Assembly (NCBI RefSeq): GCF_000317145.1
Contig: NC_019697.1
Span: 4,352,886 to 4,416,885 of the forward strand
Source of the DNA: Chamaesiphon minutus PCC 6605
GTDB taxonomy: Bacteria > Cyanobacteriota > Cyanobacteriia > Cyanobacteriales > Chamaesiphonaceae
DNA length: 64,000 nt
Direction of reading: 5' to 3'
The position numbers were made by a program, and so were the translations under genes. This document shows positions 9,402 through 19,464 of this stretch, one piece after another (the first letter of the stretch is position 1; each line of letters begins with the position of its first letter). The notes under the pieces were generated by a model, which saw only the letters and a list, made by a program, of their open reading frames with translations, made no database searches and had not been told where the DNA came from.

Positions 9402-10119
9402 TTTCCTGTTCCTAAACAGATATTTTTATAGCTCAATTCGAGAAAAGCTAAGATCGACCTTTTAAGTGGTCAAATAACAGTCTGAATTGAGTGAGTTAAA
9501 TTTTAGTTGCGATCGCCTCGACCTCTTCTATCGTCAATAAATAGCGACAAATAAGCCATTCGAGCTGTTTTTACGTAGATCTTCAAGACCTAAATGAACG
9601 ATCGGGCAGATAAAATTTTGAATAATGATTTACTACATTTTAGATAGAAGTAACCGTACCGATCTTATTTTACCCACATTACTCGATCGAGATATCAACC
9701 TGCGACTACTAATGTTAGTAAAGCTCGATCGAACTTGCCAAACATCTGAGGTGTGGCCGATACGGTAAGAGAATCGCTTTAATCATATTTTAGGGCCTTA
9801 AAGATCGATAGAAAGATGCCACAAATACGATCGCCAACTCGACACGAATCTGTGGCCATCTGGGTCCGCAATTCTAGGGGACATTGTGCCCACACAGATG
9901 TCGCGATGGCCAGCGGCACGCTACGCGAACGTATCGAGCCATACATGTGGCTAGAATTATAATTCCCACAAATATAGAAAAACGATCGAATGTCGATCTG
10001 AATCGATGTTGGGCTGGTATCGAAGAGGGAGGGTAAAGTATAATGCAAGAAAATAGACTTACGGCTCGCCATCTTTTTTACTTATCCCGCACGGAAATCC
10101 CAATCGCCGCGCTCCTGAC
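9402..10119. other. Gene-poor interval, 718 bp
   Basis: No convincing gene is visible. One minus-strand open frame (9779-10072) has no recognisable domain and biased composition. The interval contains a GC-rich patch near 9905-9940 (GCCAGCGGCACGCTACGCGA) of the type that recurs in cyanobacterial spacers, plus scattered CGATCG sites. It probably contains promoters of the two divergent neighbours. Confidence 0.5.
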
Positions 10120-10650
10120 ATGAACTTTGCTCTTCAATATCCCATTTTCGGCCCAGAGATTCAGTGTCCCCATTGTCGGCAAACGATTCCAGCTCTGACA
10201 CTTACCGATACTTATTTGTGCTCTAGACATGGGGCGTTCGAGGCAAATCCGCATACGGGTGAATTGGTACATCTTCAATCCAGCCGACATTGGTGTCTAT
10301 GGGATGGTGAATGGTATCGCCAACACACTCACCCCGATGGCATCCGATTTGAGATTCATGATGCTTTGGATAAACTCTACACGCAAGGCTTTCGCGCGAC
10401 TAAGGTGATTATCGCCGAACGCTATCGCGAATTGATCGGTAGTTATCTCGTCGGCGAAGCTTCCAGTAGAGATCGACATCATTCCTGGACTGGTGCAACC
10501 GAGCAACCCGTTCTTCCCCGTCTATTCGGTCTCCCCGTCGAGTTTAGCCCCGCCGCCAATACCGAACCCTGCTGGAAAGTAATTAATTTCGACCTCGAAA
10601 AGGAACCAGGCATTCCGATTCAGTACCCGTATTTTCGGATCTCTCCCTGA
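10120..10650 (+). CDS. Conserved cyanobacterial protein (TIGR02652-like), putative zinc ribbon
   Basis: This 176-residue soluble protein has an N-terminal zinc-ribbon-like pair of CxxC/CxxH elements (IQCPHCRQTIP and YLCSRHGAFEANP) and a highly conserved-looking middle: HWCLWDGEWYRQHTHPDGI, then EIHDALDKLYTQGFRATKVI. I recall this as a cyanobacterium-specific family without known function (TIGR02652); the family name should be confirmed. It stands alone, with non-coding DNA on both sides. Confidence 0.65.
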   Translation: MNFALQYPIFGPEIQCPHCRQTIPALTLTDTYLCSRHGAFEANPHTGELVHLQSSRHWCLWDGEWYRQHTHPDGIRFEIHDALDKLYTQGFRATKVIIAERYRELIGSYLVGEASSRDRHHSWTGATEQPVLPRLFGLPVEFSPAANTEPCWKVINFDLEKEPGIPIQYPYFRISP

Positions 10651-10840
10651 GCCAAGGGTTAGGCTTTAGGCTCCAGGTAGAGGGCAAAAAGATCTGGTTT
10701 TTTGGGGTTCAGTTTACTTGGCGATTGAGTTTTAGACTCCAGAACCAGGTTAAGGATTCGGAATTTAGGATCTTAGGATAGCGATTCGAGTTGCCACGAC
10801 TGGGAACGAAGAACACGATCCGCCTCTTTCTACCAAGCTG

Positions 10841-11677
10841 CTACTCTTTAATCCCCGTGTTAGCAACACCTTGAATAAACTGCTTTTGACCGATCGGAAA
10901 TAACACTACGATCGGTAATGTTGCAATGCCAACTGCGGCCATCATCAGTTGCCAGCTATTGGTAAATTGTTCTTGAAATTCAGCCAGAGCCAGTTGGACA
11001 GTACGCAGTTCGGGACGGGTCGTAAAAATTAGCGGCTTGAATAAGTCATTCCACTCGCCGATGAAAGTAAACAAAAATAGCGTTATTAGTGCGGGGCGAG
11101 ATAGCGGCAGCACAATTCGCCACAAAATCTGCAATCGATTGGCACCGTCGAGACTGGCAGCTTGTTCGAGTTCGATCGGAATAGTCGAAAAAAATTGTCG
11201 GAGTAAGTAAATCCCAAAACCACTGGCCGCACTGGGGAGAATTAGGGAACTATATGTGTTGAGCAGGTGTCCCCACTTTAAGAGCAAAAAAATAGGAATG
11301 ACTAAAAGTTGAAACGGAATGACCAACGTAGCTAGTACCAGCAACAGCAGGGCTTGACGACCCCGAAATTTTAAGCGAGCGAGGGCATAACCTGCTAGCG
11401 CAGATGTAAAGATCTGTGCCGCAGTTACAGCTAATGCTGTAAAAGTGGAATTGGCAAAGGCGAGGAGAAAGTTACCCTGACTCCAAGCCGCTTGATAATT
11501 GGCAAATGCTAGTCGTTCGGGAAAGCTAAAACCATTAGCCGTCGCCCCAACTGGAGTCAGCGAGGTGATGACAACCACCGCTAGCGGTGCCATCATCAGA
11601 CTAGCCCCAATGAATAAAAGCAGCCAGTTTAAAACTTGCCACCATCGAAAATAGTCAGAATCGGATAACTTATGCAC
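10841..11677 (-). CDS. Carbohydrate ABC transporter permease (MalG family)
   Basis: This 278-residue inner-membrane protein has six predicted transmembrane helices and the EAA loop that docks to the ATPase (EQAASLDGANRLQILWRIVL, residues about 180-200). The N-terminal LLLFIGASLMMAPLAVVVITS and the middle ARLKFRGRQALLLL are typical of the MalG-like permease of sugar importers. The partner MalF-like permease, binding protein and ATPase are not adjacent, so the transporter is split in this genome. Substrate unknown. It is divergent from ado. Confidence 0.85.
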   Translation of the reverse strand: MHKLSDSDYFRWWQVLNWLLLFIGASLMMAPLAVVVITSLTPVGATANGFSFPERLAFANYQAAWSQGNFLLAFANSTFTALAVTAAQIFTSALAGYALARLKFRGRQALLLLVLATLVIPFQLLVIPIFLLLKWGHLLNTYSSLILPSAASGFGIYLLRQFFSTIPIELEQAASLDGANRLQILWRIVLPLSRPALITLFLFTFIGEWNDLFKPLIFTTRPELRTVQLALAEFQEQFTNSWQLMMAAVGIATLPIVVLFPIGQKQFIQGVANTGIKE

Positions 11678-11844
11678 GGTTTTGGCCTGCGATCGGTTAA
11701 GATAGTAAAGTTTGCAAATAAAAACAAATCTTTAGATTAGCGAGCAAAAGATTACACTAACGTTACATCTTTACACAAAGGAACAGCCACTTAGCGGCTG
11801 CGTAAAATTAAATATTATTCGGACCCATAGGAGAAATCGAACTC

Positions 11845-12540
11845 ATGGTGCAGATGGCAGCCAGTTTGGAACTTAACTTTACCAGTGAAATCTACAAAGA
11901 TGCCTACAGTCGGATCGATGCGATCGTAATCGAAGGCGAACAGGAAGCGCATGAAAACTATATTACACTAAGTGGTTTATTGCCAGATTTCCAGGACGAT
12001 CTAGTCAAGTTATCCAAAATGGAACTGCGCCACAAGAAGGGGTTTGAAGCCTGCGCGCGGAACTTAGCGGTAACTCCAGATCTGGGATTTGCTAAGGAAT
12101 TTTTTGCCCAACTCCACGAAAACTTTCAAGTTGCGGCAGCAGCAGGAAACATCGTCACTTGTCTGTTGATCCAATCCTTAATTATCGAGTGTTTTGCGAT
12201 CGCCGCTTACAACATCTATATTCCAGTTGCGGATGATTTTGCTAAAAAGATTACTGAAGCGGTAGTCAAAGACGAGTACATGCACCTCAATTTTGGCGAA
12301 GTCTGGCTCCATGACAACTTTGAAGCTTCCAAAGCCGAACTACAAACTGCCAACCGTCAAAATCTACCCTTGGTGTGGAAGATGTTAAACAATGTCGCCA
12401 AAGATGCCAAGGTGTTGGGGATGGAAAAGGATGCGCTAGTTGAAGACTTTATGATTGCCTACGGTGAAGCGTTGAGCAATATCGGCTTCAACACTGGCGA
12501 AATTATGCGGATGTCCGCTTACGGCTTGATGGGAGCTTAG
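11845..12540 (+). CDS. ado: Aldehyde deformylating oxygenase (alkane synthesis)
   Basis: This ferritin-like di-iron enzyme converts fatty aldehydes to alkanes plus formate. The 231 residues carry the metal ligands: Glu in [14 protein letters not shown], the ELRH pair in [11 protein letters not shown], Glu in [15 protein letters not shown] and the ExxH pair in [15 protein letters not shown]. The end [11 protein letters not shown] is typical. AGGAG lies at 11828-11832 upstream of ATG 11845. In most cyanobacteria the acyl-ACP reductase gene (aar) follows directly; here the next 350 bp have no gene and the next gene is a convergent WD40 protein. Confidence 0.93.
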   Translation: MVQMAASLELNFTSEIYKDAYSRIDAIVIEGEQEAHENYITLSGLLPDFQDDLVKLSKMELRHKKGFEACARNLAVTPDLGFAKEFFAQLHENFQVAAAAGNIVTCLLIQSLIIECFAIAAYNIYIPVADDFAKKITEAVVKDEYMHLNFGEVWLHDNFEASKAELQTANRQNLPLVWKMLNNVAKDAKVLGMEKDALVEDFMIAYGEALSNIGFNTGEIMRMSAYGLMGA

Positions 12541-12897
12541 GTAATAGATAGTGAATAGTGGATAGTTGACTATCGCCGATCTAGAGCGATCGATTCATAT
12601 CAGCTTTAATATTAGTGAAATTATCTGCCTTAATTGGCTTAAATGATTTCACCACTCGCTGCGAAATCGGTAGGGGTTATTCATGAATTACCCCTACCGA
12701 TTTTGCCGTTCGCTTGATGTGATGTAACGCTAGGCGGCGATCGCTAGGATAAAATAGACGTAGGTTGTTTGTTTACAGCATTATTGCTATGTACCAGTAC
12801 GAGCTACCCAGATACCTACCCACAGCCGACGATTAGCAGCTAAATTACGCGCTTTGGGCATCGATCCAGATGAATAAATAGAATTTTCTAGCAATTG
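12541..12897. other. Non-coding interval behind ado
   Basis: No gene is seen in these 357 bp. They start with GAATAGTGGATAGT-type tandem repeats. An inverted repeat follows, GGTAGGGGTTATTCATGAAT with TTACCCCTACC (12670-12702), which can form a hairpin and may end ado transcription. No acyl-ACP reductase remnant was found. Confidence 0.5.
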
Positions 12898-15800
12898 TTA
12901 ATCTTGCGCGCCTAGCGTTTTGAGATCGTTAACTTGGGCTTTAGTCAGTCCTTGGACACCAGTAATATTCATCCCCTCATACGGGCGGTGGGCGCGACGA
13001 GTAGAAAGTAGATTGCCATCATTTAAATCCCAGAGCCGAATCGTTTCATCTTCGCTGGCACTGGCTAAGTACCGCGCGCAGGAACTCACCGCTACCGACC
13101 AGATCCAGCTTTGATGCCCCGTGAGCGTATCCGTGCATAGTCCAGTCTCCATCGACCAAATTTTGATAGTGTAGTCAGAAGCACCGCTGAATAGCCATTT
13201 ACCATCGGGACTATAAGCTAACGACAAAATCCAGCCTTCATGTCCGACGAGCGAATGACATAGTGCTCCCGTATCCACATCCCAAAGCAAGACTTGGCTG
13301 TCCATTCCTCCACTTGCCAGAATCGTACCGCGCGGGTCGAAAGCCACTGAGATCGCGCGATTGGTATGTTGGGAGAGTGTCTGCAATGGCGTCTTATCGT
13401 GCAAATTCCAGATTTTGACCGTCCGATCCTCACTCGCACTCGCAATCAGATCGAGTGTGGGATGATAAGCTAAACCGCCGATGCGATCGGTATGTCCGGT
13501 GCGCACGGACAGACATCGCCACCGTTGGGTATCCCAAACTCTAATACTGCAATCGCTACCGCCGCTGGCTAGATAGTGCCCATTGGGACTATAAGTTAGG
13601 GCGAGAATTCCGCCTTGATGTCCGCGTAAAATTTGGTCGCAGTTCAAAGAGCGAGCATCCCAAATTCTAATCGTGCGATCGTCACCACTACTAGCAAACG
13701 TCCGACCTTGAGGATCGGCAGCGACCGCAGTTACAGACTTACTATGTCCCGCTAATTGCGTCAAACAAGTCCGATCTTCGATCGACCACACCCGGACTAA
13801 AGCATCGCGACTGGCAGTAATCAGCCTTTGGGCATCGGGAGTCCAGGCGATCGATCGAAACCAATTGGTATAGCCATTAAGGGCTTGCAAACATTTCCCA
13901 TCGCTAATCTGCCACAACCGAATCGTCCGATCTTCGCCGCCACTGGCAAGCTGATGACCCTGCGGGTGAAATGCCACCGACCATAACCGATCGTGATGTC
14001 CCTCTAGATGATGTAGGCAGTGACCGTCTGCCGTCCGCCAAATTCGCAACAATCCGCCGACGCCCGCACTTGCAAACCGCGTTCCATCTGGATTAAATGC
14101 CGCCGACCAAATTTCATCCCCATGTTCGGTTAAGACCAGCCGACAAACTTGTAGATCTTCCAACGGCTCATCTGTTGCTGTGGTGGCATCCCAGAGGCGC
14201 AAGGTACCATCGAGACTGCCACTGAGGAGGCTTTCCCCATCGGGACTATAATCGACGGTTGTGACCCAGTTTTCATGGCCGTTGTAGACCCGATCGCATT
14301 TACCGTTGGCAACATCCCAGATCCGGACTGTACCATCGGCACTACCACTGACTAATTGGTGTCCTTGGGGGTGAAAGCAAACACACATCGACCAATGTTG
14401 ATGCCCTGTAAATTGGCGCACGCATTGACCAGTTTGCAGGTCCCAATAATAAATAATATTATTCGTGCTGCCGCTAGCGAGATAGCGACCGTTGGGGCTA
14501 AAACTCAATCCCAAGCTATGAATGCCCTCGCCGAGGGTTCTCACACAGACGCCACCATCTTGCAGATCCCAAATCGCGATCGTCCGATCGTCGCTAGAGC
14601 TGGCTAGATACCTGCCATCGGGACTAAATTTAATCGATCGTACCCAGTTGGTATGTCCCGAACAAGTCAGCAAACATTGGCCGTCGCTGACGCACCAGAG
14701 CCGAATATCGCCATTGCTGTCGCTGGCGGCTAGAGTATCGGCAGTAGGATGATAGGCGATCGCCAGGATGCTACTAAAAGTTTGGGTAAAAGCACAATCG
14801 ACCATCTGGGCATTGGTAAAGTTGACCCCTGCTAAATCGCTACCGACTAAATATGCCTGCCGAACGACCAACTCCGAACAGTCTAGATCGGTCAGATCTA
14901 GCTTGAGATCGATTAAAAAATTGAGGATATTACCCGCCAAATATCCTGGTTGCAACGAATTTCGCGCTTGCCAGTCAGCGAGGATGCGACGCAGATGCTG
15001 ACCGATATGTTGTGGATTGCCGATATTAGTGCGCAGTCGATCGAGTGTAGGTTTGACAATCAGTCGTAATTGTGCCTGTCGCAGATACTCTTTAGCATTA
15101 GCTTGGGCGATCGGATGGGTATCGAGCAACAACGGTTGCTCCCGCTCGATCTCCGTGCAAATACGCTCGACAAATTTACTCGTGACATATTCCATCACCA
15201 TCGGCTGTAACGACCAGTGATGTCTCCCACGATCGATCCCAGATGAATTTGAAATAGTACTCCGCCGCCGGAGCGACTGAAGCACAGTCAGCAAAGATGA
15301 ATTACCCAGGCTACCTTCTGGAGCACTCAGTTCTAAATTGCCTGGAGGTTGGCGATTCCACGCCGGATGTAGTGCTGTCTCCAAATCGGCAATCGGCATC
15401 GGTTCGCGACCGATTGCCAGCCAGTACATCACCTGCTGTTCCTCCGATGTCAAACGTTCCCACTGCTGCTCTAGCAAAATGTGAATATCGGCAAAGCCTA
15501 ACTTATTAGCTCGTAAGTAGGGGAAAATTTCACTCACATCACCATCTGCCACCTCCTGCACCGCTGCCGCAATCAGTTGAAAAGCCAGCGGATTGCCACC
15601 GCAATACCGATCGACCTCCGCCCATTCTATTGGCACCACAGGCTTACAACCACGATCTGCAAAAATTTGTTGTCCGGCGACTGCATCCAATCCTGGTAAC
15701 ATCAGCGTGCGGACTTTGGCATCGACTCCTTCGAGCTGACTGATTTGCGTCGGTTTTTCGCGACTGGTAAGCAACAGACAACTCTGATGATTCATCCGTC

Positions 15801-16635
15801 CGAGCGTACTGAACAGATCGCCATAATCGGCATATCCAGGGCGATATTGTCCTACCCGCGCCCCAGCCTGAAAAATCGATTCGCCATTGTCTAAGACGAT
15901 CAGACAGCGGTGATGCTGGCAAATTTCGAGTAACAATTCAATTTGCCCTGGTACTGTTTTGGGCATTAGTTCCAATTGCAATCGATCGCTCGTTAGCTGT
16001 CGCCCTGTCGCACTGGAACTGGTTTTCAAACGTGGCGATAAAATCAACGTGCGGATTAATTCTGGCAGTAATTCTTTAAGCGGTGGCGCATTGAGTAGAC
16101 TCCGCCACAGAATATAGCTAAATCGATCGGGATCTTCCGGTGCGCCATCTTCGATCGAGTTACGCATGGCAGCTTGCAATTCTTGAACCAATTCGACCGC
16201 GATGGTTGTTTTGCCCATGCCACCCATGCCCAAAATTGCCACCAGCCGACAGCGATCTTTGCCCAGCCAACGGTGTAATCGATCGCGTTCTAATTCTCGT
16301 CCGTAAAATGCCGAGACATCCATCCCTTCTCCCCAATCGATTTGCGAGTAGATTGGCTCGACTACGCTCGGCGGTGGCGCGATCTTGGTAGCAAAAGATT
16401 CGATTATCTGCCGAAAATTAGTTTTAGAGACTTTCTGCTGCGTCGCTGCGGATAACATCCGCCATACTTGCGCGCCGACGCCTTTGATATAGTTAAAGTC
16501 GTACCCAGCGGCTGCGGCCAAATCGCGATAAGATCTACCCGCCCAAGCCGCCCTAAAGACCAATTGTTGAGGTGGATTTAGATATTTTGGAGCTAGAAGT
16601 TCTTTAACAATTGCCTCAGCACGCTCTATTTCCAT
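12898..16635 (-). CDS. STAND ATPase with N-terminal HTH-like domain and 14 WD40 repeats
   Basis: This 1245-residue protein has three parts. Residues 1-80 form a small helical domain (PPQQLVFRAAWAGRSYRDLA, then YIKGVGAQVWRML) of the kind found at the front of many cyanobacterial NB-ARC proteins. An NB-ARC-type NTPase follows from about 110, with P-loop ILGMGGMGKTT and Walker B CLIVLDNGES. A short pentapeptide-like stretch (VRQAYLVGSDLAGVNF) leads into about 14 WD40 units from residue 620 to the end, enough for two seven-bladed propellers. Such STAND proteins act as signal sensors or in conflict and cell-death pathways; this one's role is unknown. A MoxR ATPase lies upstream on the same strand. 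Confidence 0.85.
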   Translation of the reverse strand: MEIERAEAIVKELLAPKYLNPPQQLVFRAAWAGRSYRDLAAAAGYDFNYIKGVGAQVWRMLSAATQQKVSKTNFRQIIESFATKIAPPPSVVEPIYSQIDWGEGMDVSAFYGRELERDRLHRWLGKDRCRLVAILGMGGMGKTTIAVELVQELQAAMRNSIEDGAPEDPDRFSYILWRSLLNAPPLKELLPELIRTLILSPRLKTSSSATGRQLTSDRLQLELMPKTVPGQIELLLEICQHHRCLIVLDNGESIFQAGARVGQYRPGYADYGDLFSTLGRMNHQSCLLLTSREKPTQISQLEGVDAKVRTLMLPGLDAVAGQQIFADRGCKPVVPIEWAEVDRYCGGNPLAFQLIAAAVQEVADGDVSEIFPYLRANKLGFADIHILLEQQWERLTSEEQQVMYWLAIGREPMPIADLETALHPAWNRQPPGNLELSAPEGSLGNSSLLTVLQSLRRRSTISNSSGIDRGRHHWSLQPMVMEYVTSKFVERICTEIEREQPLLLDTHPIAQANAKEYLRQAQLRLIVKPTLDRLRTNIGNPQHIGQHLRRILADWQARNSLQPGYLAGNILNFLIDLKLDLTDLDCSELVVRQAYLVGSDLAGVNFTNAQMVDCAFTQTFSSILAIAYHPTADTLAASDSNGDIRLWCVSDGQCLLTCSGHTNWVRSIKFSPDGRYLASSSDDRTIAIWDLQDGGVCVRTLGEGIHSLGLSFSPNGRYLASGSTNNIIYYWDLQTGQCVRQFTGHQHWSMCVCFHPQGHQLVSGSADGTVRIWDVANGKCDRVYNGHENWVTTVDYSPDGESLLSGSLDGTLRLWDATTATDEPLEDLQVCRLVLTEHGDEIWSAAFNPDGTRFASAGVGGLLRIWRTADGHCLHHLEGHHDRLWSVAFHPQGHQLASGGEDRTIRLWQISDGKCLQALNGYTNWFRSIAWTPDAQRLITASRDALVRVWSIEDRTCLTQLAGHSKSVTAVAADPQGRTFASSGDDRTIRIWDARSLNCDQILRGHQGGILALTYSPNGHYLASGGSDCSIRVWDTQRWRCLSVRTGHTDRIGGLAYHPTLDLIASASEDRTVKIWNLHDKTPLQTLSQHTNRAISVAFDPRGTILASGGMDSQVLLWDVDTGALCHSLVGHEGWILSLAYSPDGKWLFSGASDYTIKIWSMETGLCTDTLTGHQSWIWSVAVSSCARYLASASEDETIRLWDLNDGNLLSTRRAHRPYEGMNITGVQGLTKAQVNDLKTLGAQD

Positions 16636-16824
16636 CGAGATCTTCTCCCAACTAATTCTCAGTTTTTCATACTCATCAAGATAACCGATCTGGCTATGGA
16701 TAGAGATTAGAGATGAGACAAGAGCAGGTTTTTAGTTGTAAAAATACAACAAAAGACACTTTATTTACTTTTATGTATTCGCTAGCGATCGCGCGATCGC
16801 CAGCAGACCACACCGCTTGGCTTA

Positions 16825-16992
16825 GTAACCTCACATCTTGCACCAATATAGATACTAGTGATGTCTGGGGAAAGGGTAAGGGGGAAGGGGTAAAGGATAG
16901 ATGACTTGCTTGAGAATTCCTTTCCCCTTTAACCTTTCCCCTTTACCCCACTTTACTAACGATTTTGGATCTGGTGCAAGATGTGAGTAACC
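16825..16992. mobile_element. MITE-like miniature element with 15-bp perfect TIRs
   Basis: TCACATCTTGCACCA (16831-16845) and its exact reverse complement (16972-16986) enclose 126 bp. Direct repeats GTAACC flank both ends (16825-16830 and 16987-16992), consistent with a 6-bp target duplication. The inside holds no gene but includes purine-rich and complementary pyrimidine-rich tracts (GGGTAAGGGGGAAGGGG and CCCCTTTAACCTTTCCCC) that could fold. The element ends directly at the moxR stop codon. A related half-copy lies behind dapF at 4.6 kb. Confidence 0.7.
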
Positions 16993-17937
16993 TTAGCTCG
17001 GCTTTTGACCGGGACGATCGACAGGTACCGATTGCAAGATTCGCTCGATGACATGCGTACCGCGACCACCGCCATTAGTCATAATCCGGTGTGAGAGTAC
17101 ATATACTGCCAAATCTTTCACGTCATCTGGTAGCGCATACGAACGTCCGTGCAACCATGCCCAAGCCTGAGTCGCACGATAGAGCGCGACCGAGCCGCGC
17201 GGACTGACACCGAGGCTAATTTCACTATCATTGCGCGTTGCCCGCACTAGCTCGACAATATATTTAGCGATCGCGGGGTCTAATTTGACTTGCTGACATT
17301 GGAGTTGAAGATCTTGGAGTTGAGCGGTAGTAATACAGGGTTCGAGATTATTGACTGACGTTCCCGTCGCCAATCCTTGTAACATTTGCATCTCTTCAGC
17401 CGCATCTGGATATCCCAAACTCAAAGAGATCGTGAATCGATCCATCTGGGCTTCTGGCAATGCAAATGTTCCGTGCGACTCGATCGGATTTTGGGTCGCA
17501 ATTACAAAAAAAGGTGCCGCCACCGGACGCGAATGTCCATCCAAAGTCACCTGTCGTTCTTCCATTACTTCTAATAGTGCCGATTGAGTGCGCGGAGTCG
17601 CCCGATTGATCTCATCTGCCAGCAAAATATTCGTAAAAATCGGCCCAGGAATAAATTCAAATTCTCGACTACCCGGATTCCAGATATTCGTCCCCGTGAT
17701 ATCAGATGGCAGCAAATCGGGAGTACATTGAATCCGCCCAAATTTACCATCGATCGATTTAGCTAGAGATTTAGCCAGTAACGTTTTGCCAACTCCAGGT
17801 ACATCTTCTAATAATACGTGTCCCCCAGCCAGCAGAGCTGTCAATACGAGCTGGATCGGTCGATCCTTGCCGACAATCTGTTGGGCAATATTGTTCGTCA
17901 GTCGTTGAATCGGAGAGGTGGAAACGATAGTAGCCAT
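16993..17937 (-). CDS. MoxR-family AAA+ ATPase
   Basis: This 314-residue ATPase has Walker A LEDVPGVGKTLLAKSLA (about residues 42-58), Walker B ILLADEINRATPRTQSALLEVMEE, sensor 1 VIATQNPIESHGTFALPEAQMDRF and the C-terminal lid GVSPRGSVALYRATQAWAWL. MoxR ATPases are chaperone-like machines that usually work with a DUF58 and a vWA partner in maturing other proteins. Neither partner is adjacent here; the downstream gene is the NB-ARC/WD40 protein. The miniature element between the two genes makes co-transcription uncertain. Confidence 0.92.
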   Translation of the reverse strand: MATIVSTSPIQRLTNNIAQQIVGKDRPIQLVLTALLAGGHVLLEDVPGVGKTLLAKSLAKSIDGKFGRIQCTPDLLPSDITGTNIWNPGSREFEFIPGPIFTNILLADEINRATPRTQSALLEVMEERQVTLDGHSRPVAAPFFVIATQNPIESHGTFALPEAQMDRFTISLSLGYPDAAEEMQMLQGLATGTSVNNLEPCITTAQLQDLQLQCQQVKLDPAIAKYIVELVRATRNDSEISLGVSPRGSVALYRATQAWAWLHGRSYALPDDVKDLAVYVLSHRIMTNGGGRGTHVIERILQSVPVDRPGQKPS

Positions 17938-18383
17938 AATTTATTGGGATAGTCGAACGGATGGAGATCTTCATTCGCGGTGGCTGCGCCAATGCACTCA
18001 AGCAATCCAGCTTCGAGGTTGAAGGTATATCTCTAGGTTTCCCAATTCTGAGGGTGAGTGTATCAGTGGTGGTGTGTGAGACAGGGAGATGGGGAGACAG
18101 AGAAAAACTAGAAACGTAGCTCTAAAACCTATTCACTATTCACTATCCACCTCATCTACCCTCTACCCCCTCGAAAATAGCGTCGAGATAGTGCTGCCAC
18201 GCCATATGTGGGGGCTTGAATTTCGATCGAAATTCAGGTTACGATCGAGCTTCATTCATACCCATTTTGGTAAAAATGTACTATAATATTAGTGAGCCTA
18301 CCTAATATTCAAATCGGTTCTTTCAACCTACCCCGACTCCGTGCATCACCAATAATTCCTTCGCCCCTTTTTGGTGTCCTCAA
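17938..18383. other. Non-coding interval, 446 bp
   Basis: Divergent promoter region between moxR and the 151-residue unknown. I see no gene. It contains short tandem repeats (TATTCACTATTCACTATCC) and TATAATATTAG near 18288, which could be a -10 region for the rightward gene. Confidence 0.4.
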
Positions 18384-18839
18384 ATGTTGTTAGCCTCGCC
18401 CAAACCCGCGCCCTCGCCAGTAGTCACCAATCCGCAGAGTCGATTTGTGACTAAATCTGCTGTAGCCATGCACCTGAAGCGATCGCCAGATGAGATTTAC
18501 AAAGTCAATTGTTGGCGATATGTGATACATGTGGTTGGCAAAAAGACGAGTACCTTTGTCAGTTATGCCGATCTACCACCGATCGTCGGTGTAGCCTTAC
18601 CAAATCATCGAGATGTTCGCGCTTGGCGCAAACGCTGGAAAAAATACGACCATATCGCACCGCTGTTTTGGCACAATTTTTATGCTGAAAAATTGCGTCA
18701 AGTGCAGACAATGGCAGAACTGCAAGCCTGGGAAGAAGTACTTAGTTACATCGGCTTTGGATTGCCAGAATCGAGCCGGATCGAACTAGAAGGCATCTGT
18801 GGCGAAATGACTCATTTTTTGTTCGGTAACGTTGCTTAG
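18384..18839 (+). CDS. Conserved protein of unknown function, 151 aa
   Basis: A soluble protein with no recognised domain. After a Pro/Ser-rich start (LLASPKPAPSPVVTNPQSRF) it has a basic, aromatic-rich core (YKVNCWRYVIHVVGKKTSTF; DVRAWRKRWKKYDHIAPLFWHNF) and a helical end (MAELQAWEEVLSYIGFGLPE). The abundance of Lys, Arg and Trp may suggest nucleic-acid or membrane-surface contact, but that is only a guess. Codon use resembles the core genes around it. It stands alone. Confidence 0.6.
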   Translation: MLLASPKPAPSPVVTNPQSRFVTKSAVAMHLKRSPDEIYKVNCWRYVIHVVGKKTSTFVSYADLPPIVGVALPNHRDVRAWRKRWKKYDHIAPLFWHNFYAEKLRQVQTMAELQAWEEVLSYIGFGLPESSRIELEGICGEMTHFLFGNVA

Positions 18840-19064
18840 TCTTCTGTGTCTTGAATCTGGGTATAAGAGACTGGGGGACGGGAACAGGGGGTGACTAGAA
18901 AGCAATAATTGTTCTTTTACTCATCACCCATTACCAATTACTCATCCACCCATCCACCCCTAAGTGGGAACAACCACCATAAAAAATGGGTTTACCGTAC
19001 CTGTACAAATGCTGGGAATTTGAGATGATGTAAGTATCGACAAAAGCACATCAGGAATCAAGCG

Positions 19065-19361
19065 ATGAACTTCAATATTCAATCTCTGCACAACTGGTAT
19101 CGTGGTTTATTACAAAATCCTAAATATCGTTGGTGGGTAGTAGCTGCATCGATCGCTTACTTACTCAGCCCGATCGATTTGATTCCTGACTTTCTACCTT
19201 TTGCTGGATTAGTTGACGATACCCTAATTATTTCTCTATTAGTGTCGGAAGTCGCACAAGTCGCTAAGACAAAACTGCAATCTAAAACTACTCGATCGAC
19301 ACCCAATACTCCAGATGCATCTGGCCAAGTTATAGATGTTCGTGCGGTTGCCGCCGAATAA
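19065..19361 (+). CDS. DUF1232 (YkvA-like) small membrane protein
   Basis: The 98-residue protein has the family hallmark YLLSPIDLIPDFLPFAGLVDD (residues about 32-52) followed by a second hydrophobic helix. DUF1232 proteins are two-helix membrane proteins found across bacteria and plants, with no settled function. The start MNFNIQSLHNWYRGLLQNP is normal, and the C-terminal tail is short and Thr/Ser-rich. A strong hairpin with a T-rich tail follows the stop. Confidence 0.85.
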   Translation: MNFNIQSLHNWYRGLLQNPKYRWWVVAASIAYLLSPIDLIPDFLPFAGLVDDTLIISLLVSEVAQVAKTKLQSKTTRSTPNTPDASGQVIDVRAVAAE

Positions 19362-19395
19362 GTAAAGTTTCCAAAAAAGTGAGTTACCACCTTTT

Positions 19396-19432
19396 ATATC
19401 CCCGACTTATTCAAGAAATCGGGGATATTTAT
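19396..19432 (+). terminator. Terminator behind the DUF1232 gene
   Basis: ATATCCCCGA (19396-19405) pairs with TCGGGGATAT (19419-19428), then TTATTT. The loop CTTATTCAAGAAA is of the widespread cyanobacterial type. Confidence 0.75.
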
Positions 19433-19464
19433 TTGGTTACATATTAGATTTATCTGTGATTTTA

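Noticed and set aside
9779-10072. Minus-strand open frame, 97 codons
   Set aside because: No recognisable domain, odd composition, and it covers a GC-rich intergenic repeat patch.
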